Part shown: positions 1-9,850 of the stretch, piece by piece
Numbering within the stretch: the stretch's first letter is position 1
How the letters are laid out: each line of letters begins with the position of its first letter
Assembly (NCBI GenBank): GCA_937906285.1
Contig: CALCWL010000012.1
Coordinates: forward strand, 1-26,776
Reading direction: 5' to 3'
DNA length: 26,776 bases
Source: an uncultured Rhodanobacter sp.
Lineage (GTDB): Bacteria; Pseudomonadota; Gammaproteobacteria; Xanthomonadales; Rhodanobacteraceae
The notes under the pieces: generated by a model
What the model was told of the DNA's origin: nothing
What the model saw: only the letters and a program-made list of their open reading frames with translations
Databases searched by the model: none
Made by a program: the position numbers and the translations under genes

Positions 1-1229
1 GTGAATGGCAAGGCGCGCTCGCTGATTTCCAGGTTGGCCAGCTGCTGCGCGGAATACGCATCCTCAAACGACTTGCTGCGCGACGCCGTGTAATCGCCCG
101 ACAGCAGTGCCGTCTGGCTGCGCCCGGTCACCGTCACCGCGGCATCGGCAAACACGCGGTTGCGCTCCCTGCCCTCGATGATGGCCGTCCACACGTAGCT
201 GTTCATGGTGATCTCGACCAGCTTGGGCCCGTTGCCGTCGGGCTTGAGTAGCGCCAGTTGCGACGGGTCGGCCAGCTCCAGCCGCACCGTCCATGCCCAA
301 CTGTCGACCGATGCGTTGAGGTCGACCGACAACACATCAATCGGCGTGCGCTCGGGCAGCCGTACCACTTGCACGTCGTTCATGATGATGTACACCCTGC
401 GGGCCATGGGGATGGGCGGCGGCTCATTTGGGCTGCCGGTCCAGGGGTTGTCGATGGGGGGCGGGTCTGGCCGGCGGTACTGGTCGCCGAGGCCCCACCG
501 GATCACGTAGCGGTTGTCGGCGGTGGCGACCAAGCCCCAGCGGATGATCCAACGCGGTGGATCGGAGCGCTGGACGACAACCGGTGCATCATCGTTGCTC
601 CCGATCATGACTACGTGGATCGGCACCACCGGAGCGGAATACCCGGCAGACAAGGTGACCGCCACCTGATCGCCGCCTGGCGGCGTATAGGAAGCGTTGG
701 GTGGTCGATATAACAAGGCCGGTGGCTTGGCTGCCAACCATGGCGCCATTTCATCGTGGTCTCGCGCGTACACCCTGCGCCAGCCCGAAATCACATCATA
801 AGACGTGATTATATGCGTTTTCTCCCAGCCGCCGCTCAGATGATGATCGGTCGAGAATACGCGCAACCACAAAATGTCGGCGACATTATTTCGTGAACTG
901 GTTCGCGACCACGCTTGTTTTTGCCGTACATCGGCCAGATTCAGTCGCCCCCAGTCCAGCGTCATTGCCACACTTCGGGACGCGCCACGATTCCAATCGA
1001 CACGGCGTGCAACGTCATGCCCACGTTGCGCTCCCCACCGCGTATCCAGTGGCCGAGCGCCCACCGATCGAGACGCAGCGAAACGCGCAACGACAGATGC
1101 ATAGGCCGCGGAGGCAATAACCACCCCGGCACCCAACACCACCACAACACTGCCGCCGACGGGTGGAATGTAACCGGAACTCAGGGTTACATTAACGCCG
1201 CCGCCAACGGGTGGGGAATACCCAGACAT
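1..1229 (-). CDS. Distal tail protein, 3' end cut by window edge
   Basis: The frame is open without a stop from an ATG at 1229 to the left edge, giving at least 409 residues. The start lies 4 bases after the stop of the LamG gene, in the same late operon. The N-terminus carries short beta-hairpin-like repeats of the form GY-x-PPVGG-x-V-x-V-x-L near residues 3-20 and 19-34, with another copy (YTPPGG...VTLSAGY) near residue 180. Such Pro-Pro-Gly repeats are known from tail proteins of proteobacterial siphophages. The later part (LPERTPIDVLSVDL, then GRSQTALLSGDYTASRSKSFEDAY) resembles hub or baseplate-type tail proteins, and I infer that role. The product name is uncertain. Coding status is firm because of frame length, operon position and a good protein composition. 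Confidence 0.85.
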   Translation of the reverse strand, partial: MSGYSPPVGGGVNVTLSSGYIPPVGGSVVVVLGAGVVIASAAYASVVARFAASRSVGARPLDTRWGAQRGHDVARRVDWNRGASRSVAMTLDWGRLNLADVRQKQAWSRTSSRNNVADILWLRVFSTDHHLSGGWEKTHIITSYDVISGWRRVYARDHDEMAPWLAAKPPALLYRPPNASYTPPGGDQVAVTLSAGYSAPVVPIHVVMIGSNDDAPVVVQRSDPPRWIIRWGLVATADNRYVIRWGLGDQYRRPDPPPIDNPWTGSPNEPPPIPMARRVYIIMNDVQVVRLPERTPIDVLSVDLNASVDSWAWTVRLELADPSQLALLKPDGNGPKLVEITMNSYVWTAIIEGRERNRVFADAAVTVTGRSQTALLSGDYTASRSKSFEDAYSAQQLANLEISERALPF

Positions 1230-1233
1230 GCAT

Positions 1234-2151
1234 CTAATCCAACGCTACAGGGTCCACGGGACCATGCGTAACGGGCTGATATCCTGCTGGACCATAGGTC
1301 GTCACGCTTACTTGGCCAGCCGGAACATAAATGCGAAACGACCCATCTGACGCCGGCGAACGCTGGGAAATCAGGGCGTGAGTAGACCAGTCATGCGCCG
1401 CGACTACATCTGCCGCCACGCCAGTATCAAGTTTGGCGTTACCTGAAACCATACGCTTATCTGCAGCATAGGCAGCATGGTATTTGATGCGTTCGACGTC
1501 GAGAGCTGACTGATAATAAGCGCATTCGTCAAGCAAACCTTGCTGTTGCTGCAATCCCGATCGACCCATAATATACAGGGTGGAATTGTCCGTGGGGTTT
1601 TTTATATTGGGAAGAACCTTCGACGCGACAAGATTACCGTCCAAATAGATTTCCAACGCAAGCACGCGCCGAATAAAAACCATGTGCCGATAAACGTTAT
1701 CATTATAAGCATTTCCGACGCCACCAATGGTGATAGCATCGGCAACATTAGATGACTGCCTGAATGTAATCAGGTTCGGGTTATCTGAACCAGTAGCTTG
1801 ATCATATCCGGCAAATACAGTCGGCCCCGTGAACGGCGAAGCGGAATTAAACAACCCGAACAGCATACCGCCGAATTGCGGGGTGGTGCTCCACCTGGCG
1901 ATCATCTCAATGGTGAAATCTCCTGTTGGCTTGATCCCGGAGAAATAGGGAACCTCAATTCGTCCGCCCGTGAACTGGATGGCATTGCCCGTCTTGCCGC
2001 TCATGCCGGCTTTGGACAACGAATAGTTCGGCTGTAGTTGTCCCGTATGACCGTTACCCGATGAATCGGACACTGACGTGCCCGCTGATTCGTTGCACTC
2101 AAAATAGAAGAGCGGGTTGTCCTCCAGAACAACATCACGATAGGTCTTCAT
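1234..2151 (-). CDS. LamG/concanavalin-like tail protein
   Basis: The product has 305 residues. The first 230 or so look like a LamG-type jelly roll: the start resembles LFYFECNESAGT, followed by DSSGNGHTG, GNAIQFTGG, FTIEMIARW, IYLDGNLVAS and GLLDECAYYQSALD, all typical of this fold. A small C-terminal beta domain (about 245-305) contains DGSFRIYVPAGQVSV. LamG domains bind carbohydrate or other surface ligands, so I infer a receptor-binding or host-range role at the tail tip. The ATG overlaps the TAA of the upstream gene by one base (TAATG), which implies translational coupling. Base composition between about 1540 and 1800 is visibly richer in A+T than the neighbours, which suggests separate acquisition. 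Exact function is unproven. Confidence 0.85.
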   Translation of the reverse strand: MKTYRDVVLEDNPLFYFECNESAGTSVSDSSGNGHTGQLQPNYSLSKAGMSGKTGNAIQFTGGRIEVPYFSGIKPTGDFTIEMIARWSTTPQFGGMLFGLFNSASPFTGPTVFAGYDQATGSDNPNLITFRQSSNVADAITIGGVGNAYNDNVYRHMVFIRRVLALEIYLDGNLVASKVLPNIKNPTDNSTLYIMGRSGLQQQQGLLDECAYYQSALDVERIKYHAAYAADKRMVSGNAKLDTGVAADVVAAHDWSTHALISQRSPASDGSFRIYVPAGQVSVTTYGPAGYQPVTHGPVDPVALD

Positions 2152-5100
2152 TACGCGGAATCCCCGCGCATCTGCAAGCGGAAGGCGTCATCCGTTACCG
2201 CTTCGGCGCCTGGCAAAACGGTACGGGCAATCCAAATCGGAGCATTCGGCCCGACGGTGTTGAATCGCAATACGTTGTTGACTCCCCAACCGGTCCCCCA
2301 CCCTTCCTTGCGCAGCGTGAAATAGGGTGCGCCGGTTACAGGATTGATCGGCGCCAAGTCGGTCGTCGTAAAGAACGTTCCGATCTGCCCCGACGTCTCG
2401 CCCACCACGTTCCCGCCGCTCGCGCTGGTGAAAATCAATGCCCATCGTTCCGTCACCGTGTCTGCATTGACGATCTGCAGCGGATACGTCGTCCGGTTGT
2501 ATTGCGCCGTCGTCCCCGCCCCGCTGATCGCATCGCTCCATGCCCCCTGCCACGTCACCTGGCTGAAAAACACCGGGTTCTGCGCCTGCAGGTCGCCGAA
2601 CAGCAGCGCGCTGCTGATCTTGGCGCCGCTGGGGTAGTCGCGGCTGAGCGGCGATACCAGGGTGATCTGGCCGCCGAGTTCGACGCTGCTGGCCAGCAGC
2701 ATGTCCTCGACGGTGTACTGCACGGTGATCGGCGCAGTGAGCCCGCTCACGTCGTAGCCGGTGGCGCCGGTGATGGTGGCGGTGTCCATGTCGACGGTGT
2801 ACATGCTGATCGGCACGGCGGTGCCGGCGGCGTCGACCAGGGCGGCCTGCGAGATCGGCGCGTCGGGCAGCGTCATGGTGCTGCCGGGGCCGAAGCCGAC
2901 CGTGAGGTTGGCGACGCGGTCGTCGTGGATCACCACCACGTTGCCGTCGCGAAAGATGGGCACACGGCCGGTGAGCGGCAGTCGCACCGGGTCGATGCCG
3001 AGCAGGTCCGCATCCAGAGGCAGCGTGGTCTGCACCACGCAGTTGTATTTGATGGTGCCGGGGTCGACGAAGATCGGCTTCCACACCGTGGTGCCGACGA
3101 CGTTGTCGACGCTGTACCACGGCTCGTTTTCGTTGCCGGCGGCGGTGACGAAGCTGCCGAAGCGCACCTCCGCCCAACCCATGTCGTTGTTGACGGTGCC
3201 GCCGATGAAGGTGCCGGTGATGCTGCCGTTGCTGCTGCTGGTGGCGGTGATCGTCTCGCCGGTGTCCACGCGGATGGCCTGCACGTAGAACGACGCGGGG
3301 CGCAGCGGCGCGCCAGGCGTGCGGAACACGGCATAGCTGGTGGGCATGGCGCCGTAGCGCGTCACCAGCGCCACCAGGCTCACGGCGCCGCCGGTGCTGG
3401 TGCCGTAGTTGTTGAGCACCACTTCGCCGGTCTGGTAGTTGATAGTGCCGGCCTGCGTGCCGCTGCCGTTGCTGGCGTCCATGTCGCGGAAGATGCTGCC
3501 TTGCCGGTCGATGTAGGTTTTGCCGCCCCAGGTGAACCACACGCTGCCGGGCAGGATCGGGTCGATCACGGTGCGGGTGAGCAGGAAGCCAACGCCGGGG
3601 TAGTCGATGGCCTCCGCCTGCGCGGTTTCCGTGCCGGCGTTGCGACGTGCGTTGTACTGCACCAGCGGCGAGGGCACGAAGGTCGGCACGCCGCCGCCGA
3701 GTTGCCATTCGCCGGTGAAGTACGGATCCGCGACGGGGTCGAGGCTGGGCACCTTGAACATGCCGGTGCCGACGAATTCGCGCTGGGCCAGGCTGCCGGG
3801 CTGGATGATGACGTGGCCGGTGGTGTAGTCGATGCTGCCGCTGGCCACCGCCACGATCGGCAGGTTGCCGGTGGCGCCACCGACGCGCTTGTACTTCGGC
3901 GCCAGTTCGGTGGCGGAGACGATGGCGCCGTCGCCGTCATCCTTCCACCACATGGTGGGTTGGCTGGCGCCGAACACGCCCACCACGCTGCCAGAGACCG
4001 CGCCGGGCTGCAGCGGCAGCACATTGGACGGCAGGTCGAAGGTGATGGTGCCGGCGCTGTAGGCGCCGACCACGGACGATTTGGCGCCCTCCGCCTGCGT
4101 GTAATCCACCTGGATTTTCGCGTTGGAATCCGGGAACGCGCCGCTGGCCGGCTTGATGATGATGGTGCCGTCCAGGTACACCACGGTGCCGGTGGCATCA
4201 CCGGTGACCACGCCGGCGCTGTCGGCCGTGGCGGACTTGCTCACGCCGCCGCTGAGCCAGCTGAGCGCCAGCGTGCCCGGCTTGATCGGCCAGTGGCTGA
4301 CCTGGAACATCAGCGTGGGGTCGGTGACGGTCAAGTCGCCGGCGTGCTGCTCGTAGCTGGTCGGGTCGCCCCACGCATAGACGATCTTGCTGCCGACGTC
4401 CGGGATGGCGCCCAGCGTCATGGTCACGTCGCCGGTGGTGTAGTCGACCGTGCCGCCGCCGGCGGCCAGCGAATCGCCCGCCACGGTGCCGTCGCGCGCC
4501 GCGTCGGTGAGCGTGTACCACTTGCCGAGGTAGCGGAACGACACGTTCAGCGTGCCCGGGCTGGGGATGCTGGGCAGCGTAACCACGTACACCGTGCCCT
4601 GGCTGGCCAGGGTGACGCCGACGGAGTAGCTCTTGCTGGTGGCGCTGGCCGTGGCCGCCGGGATATAGGTGCCGCCGGTAATGCTGGGCCCGCTCAGGCG
4701 GCCGGACTCGTAATCCACGGCGCCGATGGTGCTGGTGCCCACCTTCATGTTGCCGGCGCCGTCATCCTTGGCGGTGCCGCTGCTGGTGCTGGCCTGCAGG
4801 CTGCCGGGGAACACGCCGCGGTATTGGTAGCGCGGCGAGGCGCCCGTGGTGAGCGCCTGGGCGATGCTGGCGGCGATGTAGCTGAGCGCCAGTCCAGGCG
4901 TGGCACCGGCCACCGCGACCTCCCGCGTGGTGCTGGGCACCAGCTGTGCGGTGATGCTCTCCACCGTCACCTGCAGGTCGCTGGCGGCGGCGGGCGCCGT
5001 GAGCTTGCTCACGCCGAAGTAGCTGCTGGCGTCGGCCACGGTCACCGTGCGGATGCGCGTGGGCGGCGCCACGTTGCTCAGGCGGCTCGCCTCGGCGCCG

Positions 5101-5705
5101 ATGTAGGTTTGCCGCAGCGCGCTGGTAAGGCTGAGGGTGATCACCTTGCGGGTGTAGTCGCCCTGGCTGTCGGTGAAGTTGCGGGTTTCCGCCTTGATGT
5201 CGCTGATGCGCACGTATTGCTGCGAGGTCACCACCGCACCGCTTTCCACGCTGATGACAAGCACGTCGCCCACTTCCGGCAGGGCATCCTCCACGCGGCC
5301 CAGCAGGGTGATGGCCTTGGCGCCTTGCGGCTGGTTGCCGAAGACGTAGTAGGCGCTGAGCGGGCCGGCGGTGAGGTAGCTCTCGATGCGGTCCTGCGCA
5401 TTGGTGCGCACGTCGGTCGGGCTGCCGGTGGTGAACATGGTCACCGCGACTTTGTCGTCGCTGGGCGGGTCGGTGACGATCACGTGGGCGCCCAGGTAGG
5501 TGTCCGTGTTCTGGCTGCGCACCGACATGAACGCCTTGCGCAGGCTCAGGCGGCCATAGGTGCGATCGAGGCGGCTGATGTCCGGGAACAAATTGTTGAT
5601 GGCGCCGGAGACGATGACGGTGCCGGTCATCTTGCCGCCGCCGTCATCGGTGTCGGTCAGGCGCTCGGAGGCCAGCAGCTGGATGTCGGTGACTTCGATG
5701 GGCAT
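2151..5705 (-). CDS. Large tail/baseplate protein
   Basis: This 1184-residue protein starts MPIEVTDIQLLASERLTD. It sits between a small tail protein and the LamG tip protein in the tail module. The N-terminal 200 residues (DGGGKMTGT, NNLFPDISRLDRTYGRLSLRKAF, TYLGAHVIVTDPPSD) resemble the large distal tail proteins I recall from siphophages of Pseudomonas and related hosts. The rest is beta-rich and repetitive. A motif of the form V/I-D/N-Y-x-T/S-G-x-V/L recurs near residues 330, 420, 626 and 755. No enzymatic motif is visible. It probably forms part of the tail tip or baseplate. Start: ATG at 5705, 3 bases after the upstream stop. Identity as a tail protein is sure, the precise subunit is not. 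Confidence 0.85.
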   Translation of the reverse strand: MPIEVTDIQLLASERLTDTDDGGGKMTGTVIVSGAINNLFPDISRLDRTYGRLSLRKAFMSVRSQNTDTYLGAHVIVTDPPSDDKVAVTMFTTGSPTDVRTNAQDRIESYLTAGPLSAYYVFGNQPQGAKAITLLGRVEDALPEVGDVLVISVESGAVVTSQQYVRISDIKAETRNFTDSQGDYTRKVITLSLTSALRQTYIGAEASRLSNVAPPTRIRTVTVADASSYFGVSKLTAPAAASDLQVTVESITAQLVPSTTREVAVAGATPGLALSYIAASIAQALTTGASPRYQYRGVFPGSLQASTSSGTAKDDGAGNMKVGTSTIGAVDYESGRLSGPSITGGTYIPAATASATSKSYSVGVTLASQGTVYVVTLPSIPSPGTLNVSFRYLGKWYTLTDAARDGTVAGDSLAAGGGTVDYTTGDVTMTLGAIPDVGSKIVYAWGDPTSYEQHAGDLTVTDPTLMFQVSHWPIKPGTLALSWLSGGVSKSATADSAGVVTGDATGTVVYLDGTIIIKPASGAFPDSNAKIQVDYTQAEGAKSSVVGAYSAGTITFDLPSNVLPLQPGAVSGSVVGVFGASQPTMWWKDDGDGAIVSATELAPKYKRVGGATGNLPIVAVASGSIDYTTGHVIIQPGSLAQREFVGTGMFKVPSLDPVADPYFTGEWQLGGGVPTFVPSPLVQYNARRNAGTETAQAEAIDYPGVGFLLTRTVIDPILPGSVWFTWGGKTYIDRQGSIFRDMDASNGSGTQAGTINYQTGEVVLNNYGTSTGGAVSLVALVTRYGAMPTSYAVFRTPGAPLRPASFYVQAIRVDTGETITATSSSNGSITGTFIGGTVNNDMGWAEVRFGSFVTAAGNENEPWYSVDNVVGTTVWKPIFVDPGTIKYNCVVQTTLPLDADLLGIDPVRLPLTGRVPIFRDGNVVVIHDDRVANLTVGFGPGSTMTLPDAPISQAALVDAAGTAVPISMYTVDMDTATITGATGYDVSGLTAPITVQYTVEDMLLASSVELGGQITLVSPLSRDYPSGAKISSALLFGDLQAQNPVFFSQVTWQGAWSDAISGAGTTAQYNRTTYPLQIVNADTVTERWALIFTSASGGNVVGETSGQIGTFFTTTDLAPINPVTGAPYFTLRKEGWGTGWGVNNVLRFNTVGPNAPIWIARTVLPGAEAVTDDAFRLQMRGDSA

Positions 5706-5708
5706 GGG

Positions 5709-6107
5709 TTACACCGTCTTCAATCGGATGATGGGGATGTACTGCAGGGCGTCGCGCTTGCCGGTGTCGGGCGACACGCGGTGCATCACCGGCGCGCATT
5801 CCACCGGCACGTCTTCCGCGCGAAAACGCACGTTGTAGGTGCGCCCGTCCGGCATGGTCAGCGTGTAGGTGGCGCCGGCGGCGGTGGCCAGCGCGCGCAG
5901 CGCCTCGACCGTGGCGTAATCCAGCCAGGCGAAGTCCGCACCGCCCTGCAGGGTGATCGGGCGCCCCGCCTGCAGCGTGCCGGCCTGCACGATCTCCGCG
6001 CCGGTCAGCGACACCTTGGCGGTGACGCCCAGCGCCACCCACGAAAATTCGTCCGACCATTGCAGGTCGGGCGGGAGGGTGGCGGTGCCGAGTGTGATCT
6101 GGGGCAT
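5709..6107 (-). CDS. Small tail protein after tape measure
   Basis: The product has 132 residues and starts MPQITLGTATLPPDLQWSDEF. The ATG at 6107 lies 2 bases after the tape-measure stop; the longer upstream extension of the frame overlaps the tape measure gene and is rejected. The protein is beta-rich, with LTGAEIVQAGTLQAGRPITLQGG, then a helix-forming ATVEALRALA stretch and TYTLTMPDGRTYNVRF. In siphophages the gene directly after the tape measure usually encodes a distal tail or tip-joining protein (lambda gpM position), which is the inferred role. No catalytic motif is seen. It is followed after 3 bases by the large tail protein gene. Confidence 0.8.
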   Translation of the reverse strand: MPQITLGTATLPPDLQWSDEFSWVALGVTAKVSLTGAEIVQAGTLQAGRPITLQGGADFAWLDYATVEALRALATAAGATYTLTMPDGRTYNVRFRAEDVPVECAPVMHRVSPDTGKRDALQYIPIIRLKTV

Positions 6108-6109
6108 GG

Positions 6110-9100
6110 CTATCGGTTGCTCGTGGTGCGCGCAATGCCGATCGCGCGCACCACCTCGTTCGCGATGCGTTGCACATCGGTGGGGCTGAGTTGCGCCGGG
6201 ACTGCGCCGGGCTGCTGGCTGGCGGAAACGTTGAGGTCGATGGCGATGCGGTCGGTGCCGCCACCCGGTGCTGCCGCCTTCTGCGCGGCGGCCTCCTTCT
6301 GCCACTGGTCGGTGAGCTTGGCTTGTTCATCGGCCACGGCGCGCGCGGCCTCGGCGCGCTTCTGCTTCACGGCATCCTCGGCGCGCTTCTGGTTGTCTTC
6401 CAGCGTTTGCTGCGCCTGCGCCAGCGCGCGCAACTGGCCGTCGTTGAGGTAGCCGTATTGCTCGCGCAAGGCCTCCACGCGTTGGCTCATTTCGTCGTAG
6501 GCGGCGTTTTGCTTGTTCAGCGACTCCAGCTGCTCGCTGAGTGCATCGTTCTGCCGCTGCCACTCCGCGGTGATCGCGTTGAACTTATCCAGCCACTGGC
6601 GCGTGCCGGCGAAGCGATTGGTGGCTTCGTAAGCGCGCAGCAGCGCGTCGCTCAGGCCGTTGAGGGCGATGCTGGAACGGCGGCCGGATGCCACCCATGC
6701 GTCGCCGCTGGCTTCCGCAGCGCGCGTGGCGGACCCTGCGTAACGGTCCGCGCTATCGCTGGCCTTGTCGGTGGCATCTGCCGCGGCGGTGGCGGCGGCG
6801 GCGGTGTCATGGAGGGCGTCGGCGGCAGTCGATGCGCCCTGCCCGATCTTGTCGCCGGCATCCAGGCCGGCCAGGCCAAGCTTGGCCATTTCCTCGCTCA
6901 CATTGAGCGTGGCGCCCTGCACTTGCAGCGCGTTGCGCACCGCCGCCTGTTTCCAGCTCTCGGAGTTCGCCGCCGCGTCGAGCTGCGTTTTCGCATAGGC
7001 GCCGAAGGCAGCACGCACATCCTCGATCGCCGCATTGCCGCTGCGATACGCCCGCACGATCTGGTCAAACGACGTGCGCGCCGCGGCCGCCGCGGCGTCA
7101 AGGGAGCGTTTGGAGGTTATCCCCAGCTGCGCGAACGCGGCATTCAATGGGTCCAGCGCTGTCTGCAACGCACGGATGCGGTTCTGCACCGCCGCGGCGG
7201 CGCGCTCCGTGGCATCGAAGCCGACCTTGCCTTGCTGCCCGGCCACCTGCATCGCAGTGCCTAGGTCTTTCACTGACTCGATCGTGGTGGCGTTGGCCAA
7301 TGCCTGGTTGAACGCCGCCTCGATCGTGCCGGCGGTGGCGGCGGCGTTCTCCGCTACCGTCTGGAAGGCTGCCACGTTCTGCCGTGCGGCATCGGTGCTG
7401 GCCAAGCCCCACTGATCCGCCGCCACGCCCAGACGTTGCAGCGCCACCTGCAGCACGGTTTCCACGACCGACGCCGAGCCGGTGGCGCCGACGTTGAACT
7501 GCGCGAAAGCGGCCGCGGACGCCGACTGGAATTTCAGCAGATCCGCACTGCTCAATTGTTCCAGCGTGCCTTGCAGGCCAGCCCGTACGGCGATGTCAGC
7601 CGCCTGCGATTGCGCGCCGACGTTTGCCAGCGCCAGGGCGATATCGCCGATGTGCGTGATCGAATCCGACTGGAACGACTGGAACAACGTTTCCACCCGG
7701 GTCTGCGCCGTGGTGGCGTCGTCGCCGATGCCTTGCAGGCTGGCCCGCACCGCTTCGGCGTCGACGCTGAGCTTGTTTTTCAGCGCCGACGCCGCCAGTT
7801 CGGCGCCCGCCTGCAGATCGTCCATGCCGGCCTTCGCAGCCTTGAGCGCTGCCAAGGTCTGATCCAGCTCACTCTGCGAAACTTCACCCAGCTGCTGCAG
7901 GCGACGTTGCTCGGATGCCTTGGCCGACAGATACGCTTGCAGGCCTTCCAGTCGCGACTGATAGCCGGCTCGCTCGGCAACGCTGAGCTTGGCGGCCTGT
8001 TGTGCCGTGAGCACCTGCGTGGCGGCGAAGCGCGCGTATTGCGCCTCGACGGCCATGTACGATTCTGCTTGCGCCCGAATCTGTGCATTGATGCGTTGCT
8101 GCGTGGCTTCGAGGTTCTTCGCCGCGGCGCTGTGCTTGCCGGCGAGTTCGCCGATGTAGTTGCCGGCCTTGACCAGCAGGTCGAAACCCACCACCGCGAT
8201 GGCCACGCGCACACCGCCGGGAATCTTGCCCAACGCGCGGCCGAATGCGCCGGCCTTGGCGGCGCCCTCCGCAAGCTTCGCGCCGGCCAGGGCCAGTTCG
8301 CCGACGACGCGCGCGACCTTGAAAGTGGCGTAGACCTTGACCACGCTAGCGATGGCGCTGGCGTGCTCCACCAGGAAGCCGGTGGCGCTCTTGACCGCCT
8401 TGGCCACCGACACGATGCCATCGGAGATCGTCTGCGCGTACCGATCGAGTCGGCCATCCTTGTCCATTTGGCCGATCAGCGCGTTGAGGCTGGCCAGCTG
8501 GTCGCGGAAAAAGTCCAGCACACCCTTTTTCGCGACGCGATCCTGGAATTGCTCGACGTTGTCCTGCAGGTTGCTGAACTGCCCGCTCAGCAACTGCATC
8601 TGGTCCTTCGCGGCGCCGGCGGAATCCTTGCCCATCTGGGCGAAGAACTTGCGCATGATGTCCGTGCCGAGCTTGCCGGCCTCCGACATCTTCTGCAGCT
8701 CGGCGGTGCTCTTGCCGGTAACTTCCGCCAGCAGCTGCCACACCGGCACGCCGGCCTCGATCATCTGCTTGATGTCGTCGCCCTGCAGCCGCCCCTTGGC
8801 GAAGGCCTGGCCCATCGCCAGCGTGATGCGCTGCAGGCGTTCCGATTCGCCGCCAAGCTTCGCATTCTGGTCGACCGCGGCCTGCAGTGAGCCGTTCATC
8901 GGGTCGATGCCGAAGTTTTTCAGCTGGATGAACGACTGCATCACCTGGCCGAGGGTGAGCGGCGTGTCCTTCGCGAATTGCTTGGCCCAGGCGAAGGCCT
9001 CCGATCCCTTCGAGGCGCTGTTGTAGACGGCGGACAGCTGTTTCTCGAACTTCTGGAATTCGTCGCCGGTGCTCAGGATCGACTTGACGCCGCCGAGGAT

Positions 9101-9850
9101 CCCGCGAGCGCTGAAAAACACCGCGATGCCGGACAACGCCGCGCGCAAGCGCCCGACCACGCCAGTGGTAGCGGTGAGCGCGGCCGAAGTGCCTTCCGCG
9201 CTGGACTTGGCTGCGGCTTTGTTGTCGTCCAGCCGCCGCCGCACTTTTTGCAGCGCGGCATCGTACTGCGCGGTTTCAGCCTTGGATTTCGCCGCCGCCT
9301 CGGCCAGCGAGGCCTGCAGCGCCGCGTCCGCGTCACGGGTGCGCTTGAGGTCGCTGACCATCGCGCGCAGGCGGTCGCTGGCGGCGGCGGTGCGGGCGGC
9401 CAGGTCACGCTGCGACGCCGCGGCGGTGCGCGTGCTGATGCCCTGGGCGTCCAGGCTGGCTTTCAGCGTGCGCAGGGTGCCGAGCTGCTTTTGCTGCTCG
9501 CCGACCAGCGCGCGCAGGCCGGCACGGGACTTGTCCAGCTCACGCTGCTGCGCTTTCGTTGGCGCGTCGCTGGCCTTGACCGCCTCCGCCAGTTCGACCA
9601 CCTTGGCGCGTGCCGAGCTGATGCGCTGCTGGTAGTCGAGGATGCTTTTGCCCAGCTCGCTGTACTGCCGCACCGCAGCGCCGGACTTGTCGACGCTACC
9701 GATTTCGTCCAGCAGCGCGGCGGCCTTGGCCTTAGTCTCTTCCGAGACATCGCCCATGCTGGCGATGATGCCTGCAGCTTGTTTGATGCCTTCCGTACCC
9801 GATGTTTCAAACGCCAGGCGGATGGCTTCCTCGAAGCGCGCGTCAGCCAT
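6110..9850 (-). CDS. Tail tape measure protein
   Basis: This 1246-residue protein is rich in Ala, Gln, Lys and Glu, with extended predicted coiled coil in the first 230 residues and again around 550-1000. Residues about 270-470 match the tape-measure N-terminal domain: FAWAKQFAKDTPLTLGQ, then a segment with FGIDPMNGSLQA, RLQRITLAMGQAFAKGRLQGDDI, and EAGVPVWQLLAE. A short hydrophobic stretch follows (VRVAIAVVGFDLLVKAG). The protein sets tail length and is ejected during DNA delivery. The C-terminus is a long alpha-helical segment (QWLDKFNAITAEWQRQNDALSEQ) followed by a Lys/Ala-rich tail. The ATG at 9850 overlaps the upstream gene by 8 bases. Length is typical for a siphophage. Confidence 0.95.
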   Translation of the reverse strand: MADARFEEAIRLAFETSGTEGIKQAAGIIASMGDVSEETKAKAAALLDEIGSVDKSGAAVRQYSELGKSILDYQQRISSARAKVVELAEAVKASDAPTKAQQRELDKSRAGLRALVGEQQKQLGTLRTLKASLDAQGISTRTAAASQRDLAARTAAASDRLRAMVSDLKRTRDADAALQASLAEAAAKSKAETAQYDAALQKVRRRLDDNKAAAKSSAEGTSAALTATTGVVGRLRAALSGIAVFFSARGILGGVKSILSTGDEFQKFEKQLSAVYNSASKGSEAFAWAKQFAKDTPLTLGQVMQSFIQLKNFGIDPMNGSLQAAVDQNAKLGGESERLQRITLAMGQAFAKGRLQGDDIKQMIEAGVPVWQLLAEVTGKSTAELQKMSEAGKLGTDIMRKFFAQMGKDSAGAAKDQMQLLSGQFSNLQDNVEQFQDRVAKKGVLDFFRDQLASLNALIGQMDKDGRLDRYAQTISDGIVSVAKAVKSATGFLVEHASAIASVVKVYATFKVARVVGELALAGAKLAEGAAKAGAFGRALGKIPGGVRVAIAVVGFDLLVKAGNYIGELAGKHSAAAKNLEATQQRINAQIRAQAESYMAVEAQYARFAATQVLTAQQAAKLSVAERAGYQSRLEGLQAYLSAKASEQRRLQQLGEVSQSELDQTLAALKAAKAGMDDLQAGAELAASALKNKLSVDAEAVRASLQGIGDDATTAQTRVETLFQSFQSDSITHIGDIALALANVGAQSQAADIAVRAGLQGTLEQLSSADLLKFQSASAAAFAQFNVGATGSASVVETVLQVALQRLGVAADQWGLASTDAARQNVAAFQTVAENAAATAGTIEAAFNQALANATTIESVKDLGTAMQVAGQQGKVGFDATERAAAAVQNRIRALQTALDPLNAAFAQLGITSKRSLDAAAAAARTSFDQIVRAYRSGNAAIEDVRAAFGAYAKTQLDAAANSESWKQAAVRNALQVQGATLNVSEEMAKLGLAGLDAGDKIGQGASTAADALHDTAAAATAAADATDKASDSADRYAGSATRAAEASGDAWVASGRRSSIALNGLSDALLRAYEATNRFAGTRQWLDKFNAITAEWQRQNDALSEQLESLNKQNAAYDEMSQRVEALREQYGYLNDGQLRALAQAQQTLEDNQKRAEDAVKQKRAEAARAVADEQAKLTDQWQKEAAAQKAAAPGGGTDRIAIDLNVSASQQPGAVPAQLSPTDVQRIANEVVRAIGIARTTSNR

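Noticed and set aside
2061..6452. Plus-strand open frame of 1463 codons across the tail genes
   Set aside because: It is the antisense shadow of the large tail protein and tape-measure end in GC-rich DNA. The translation is Arg/His/Gly/Ala-rich low complexity with no domain.
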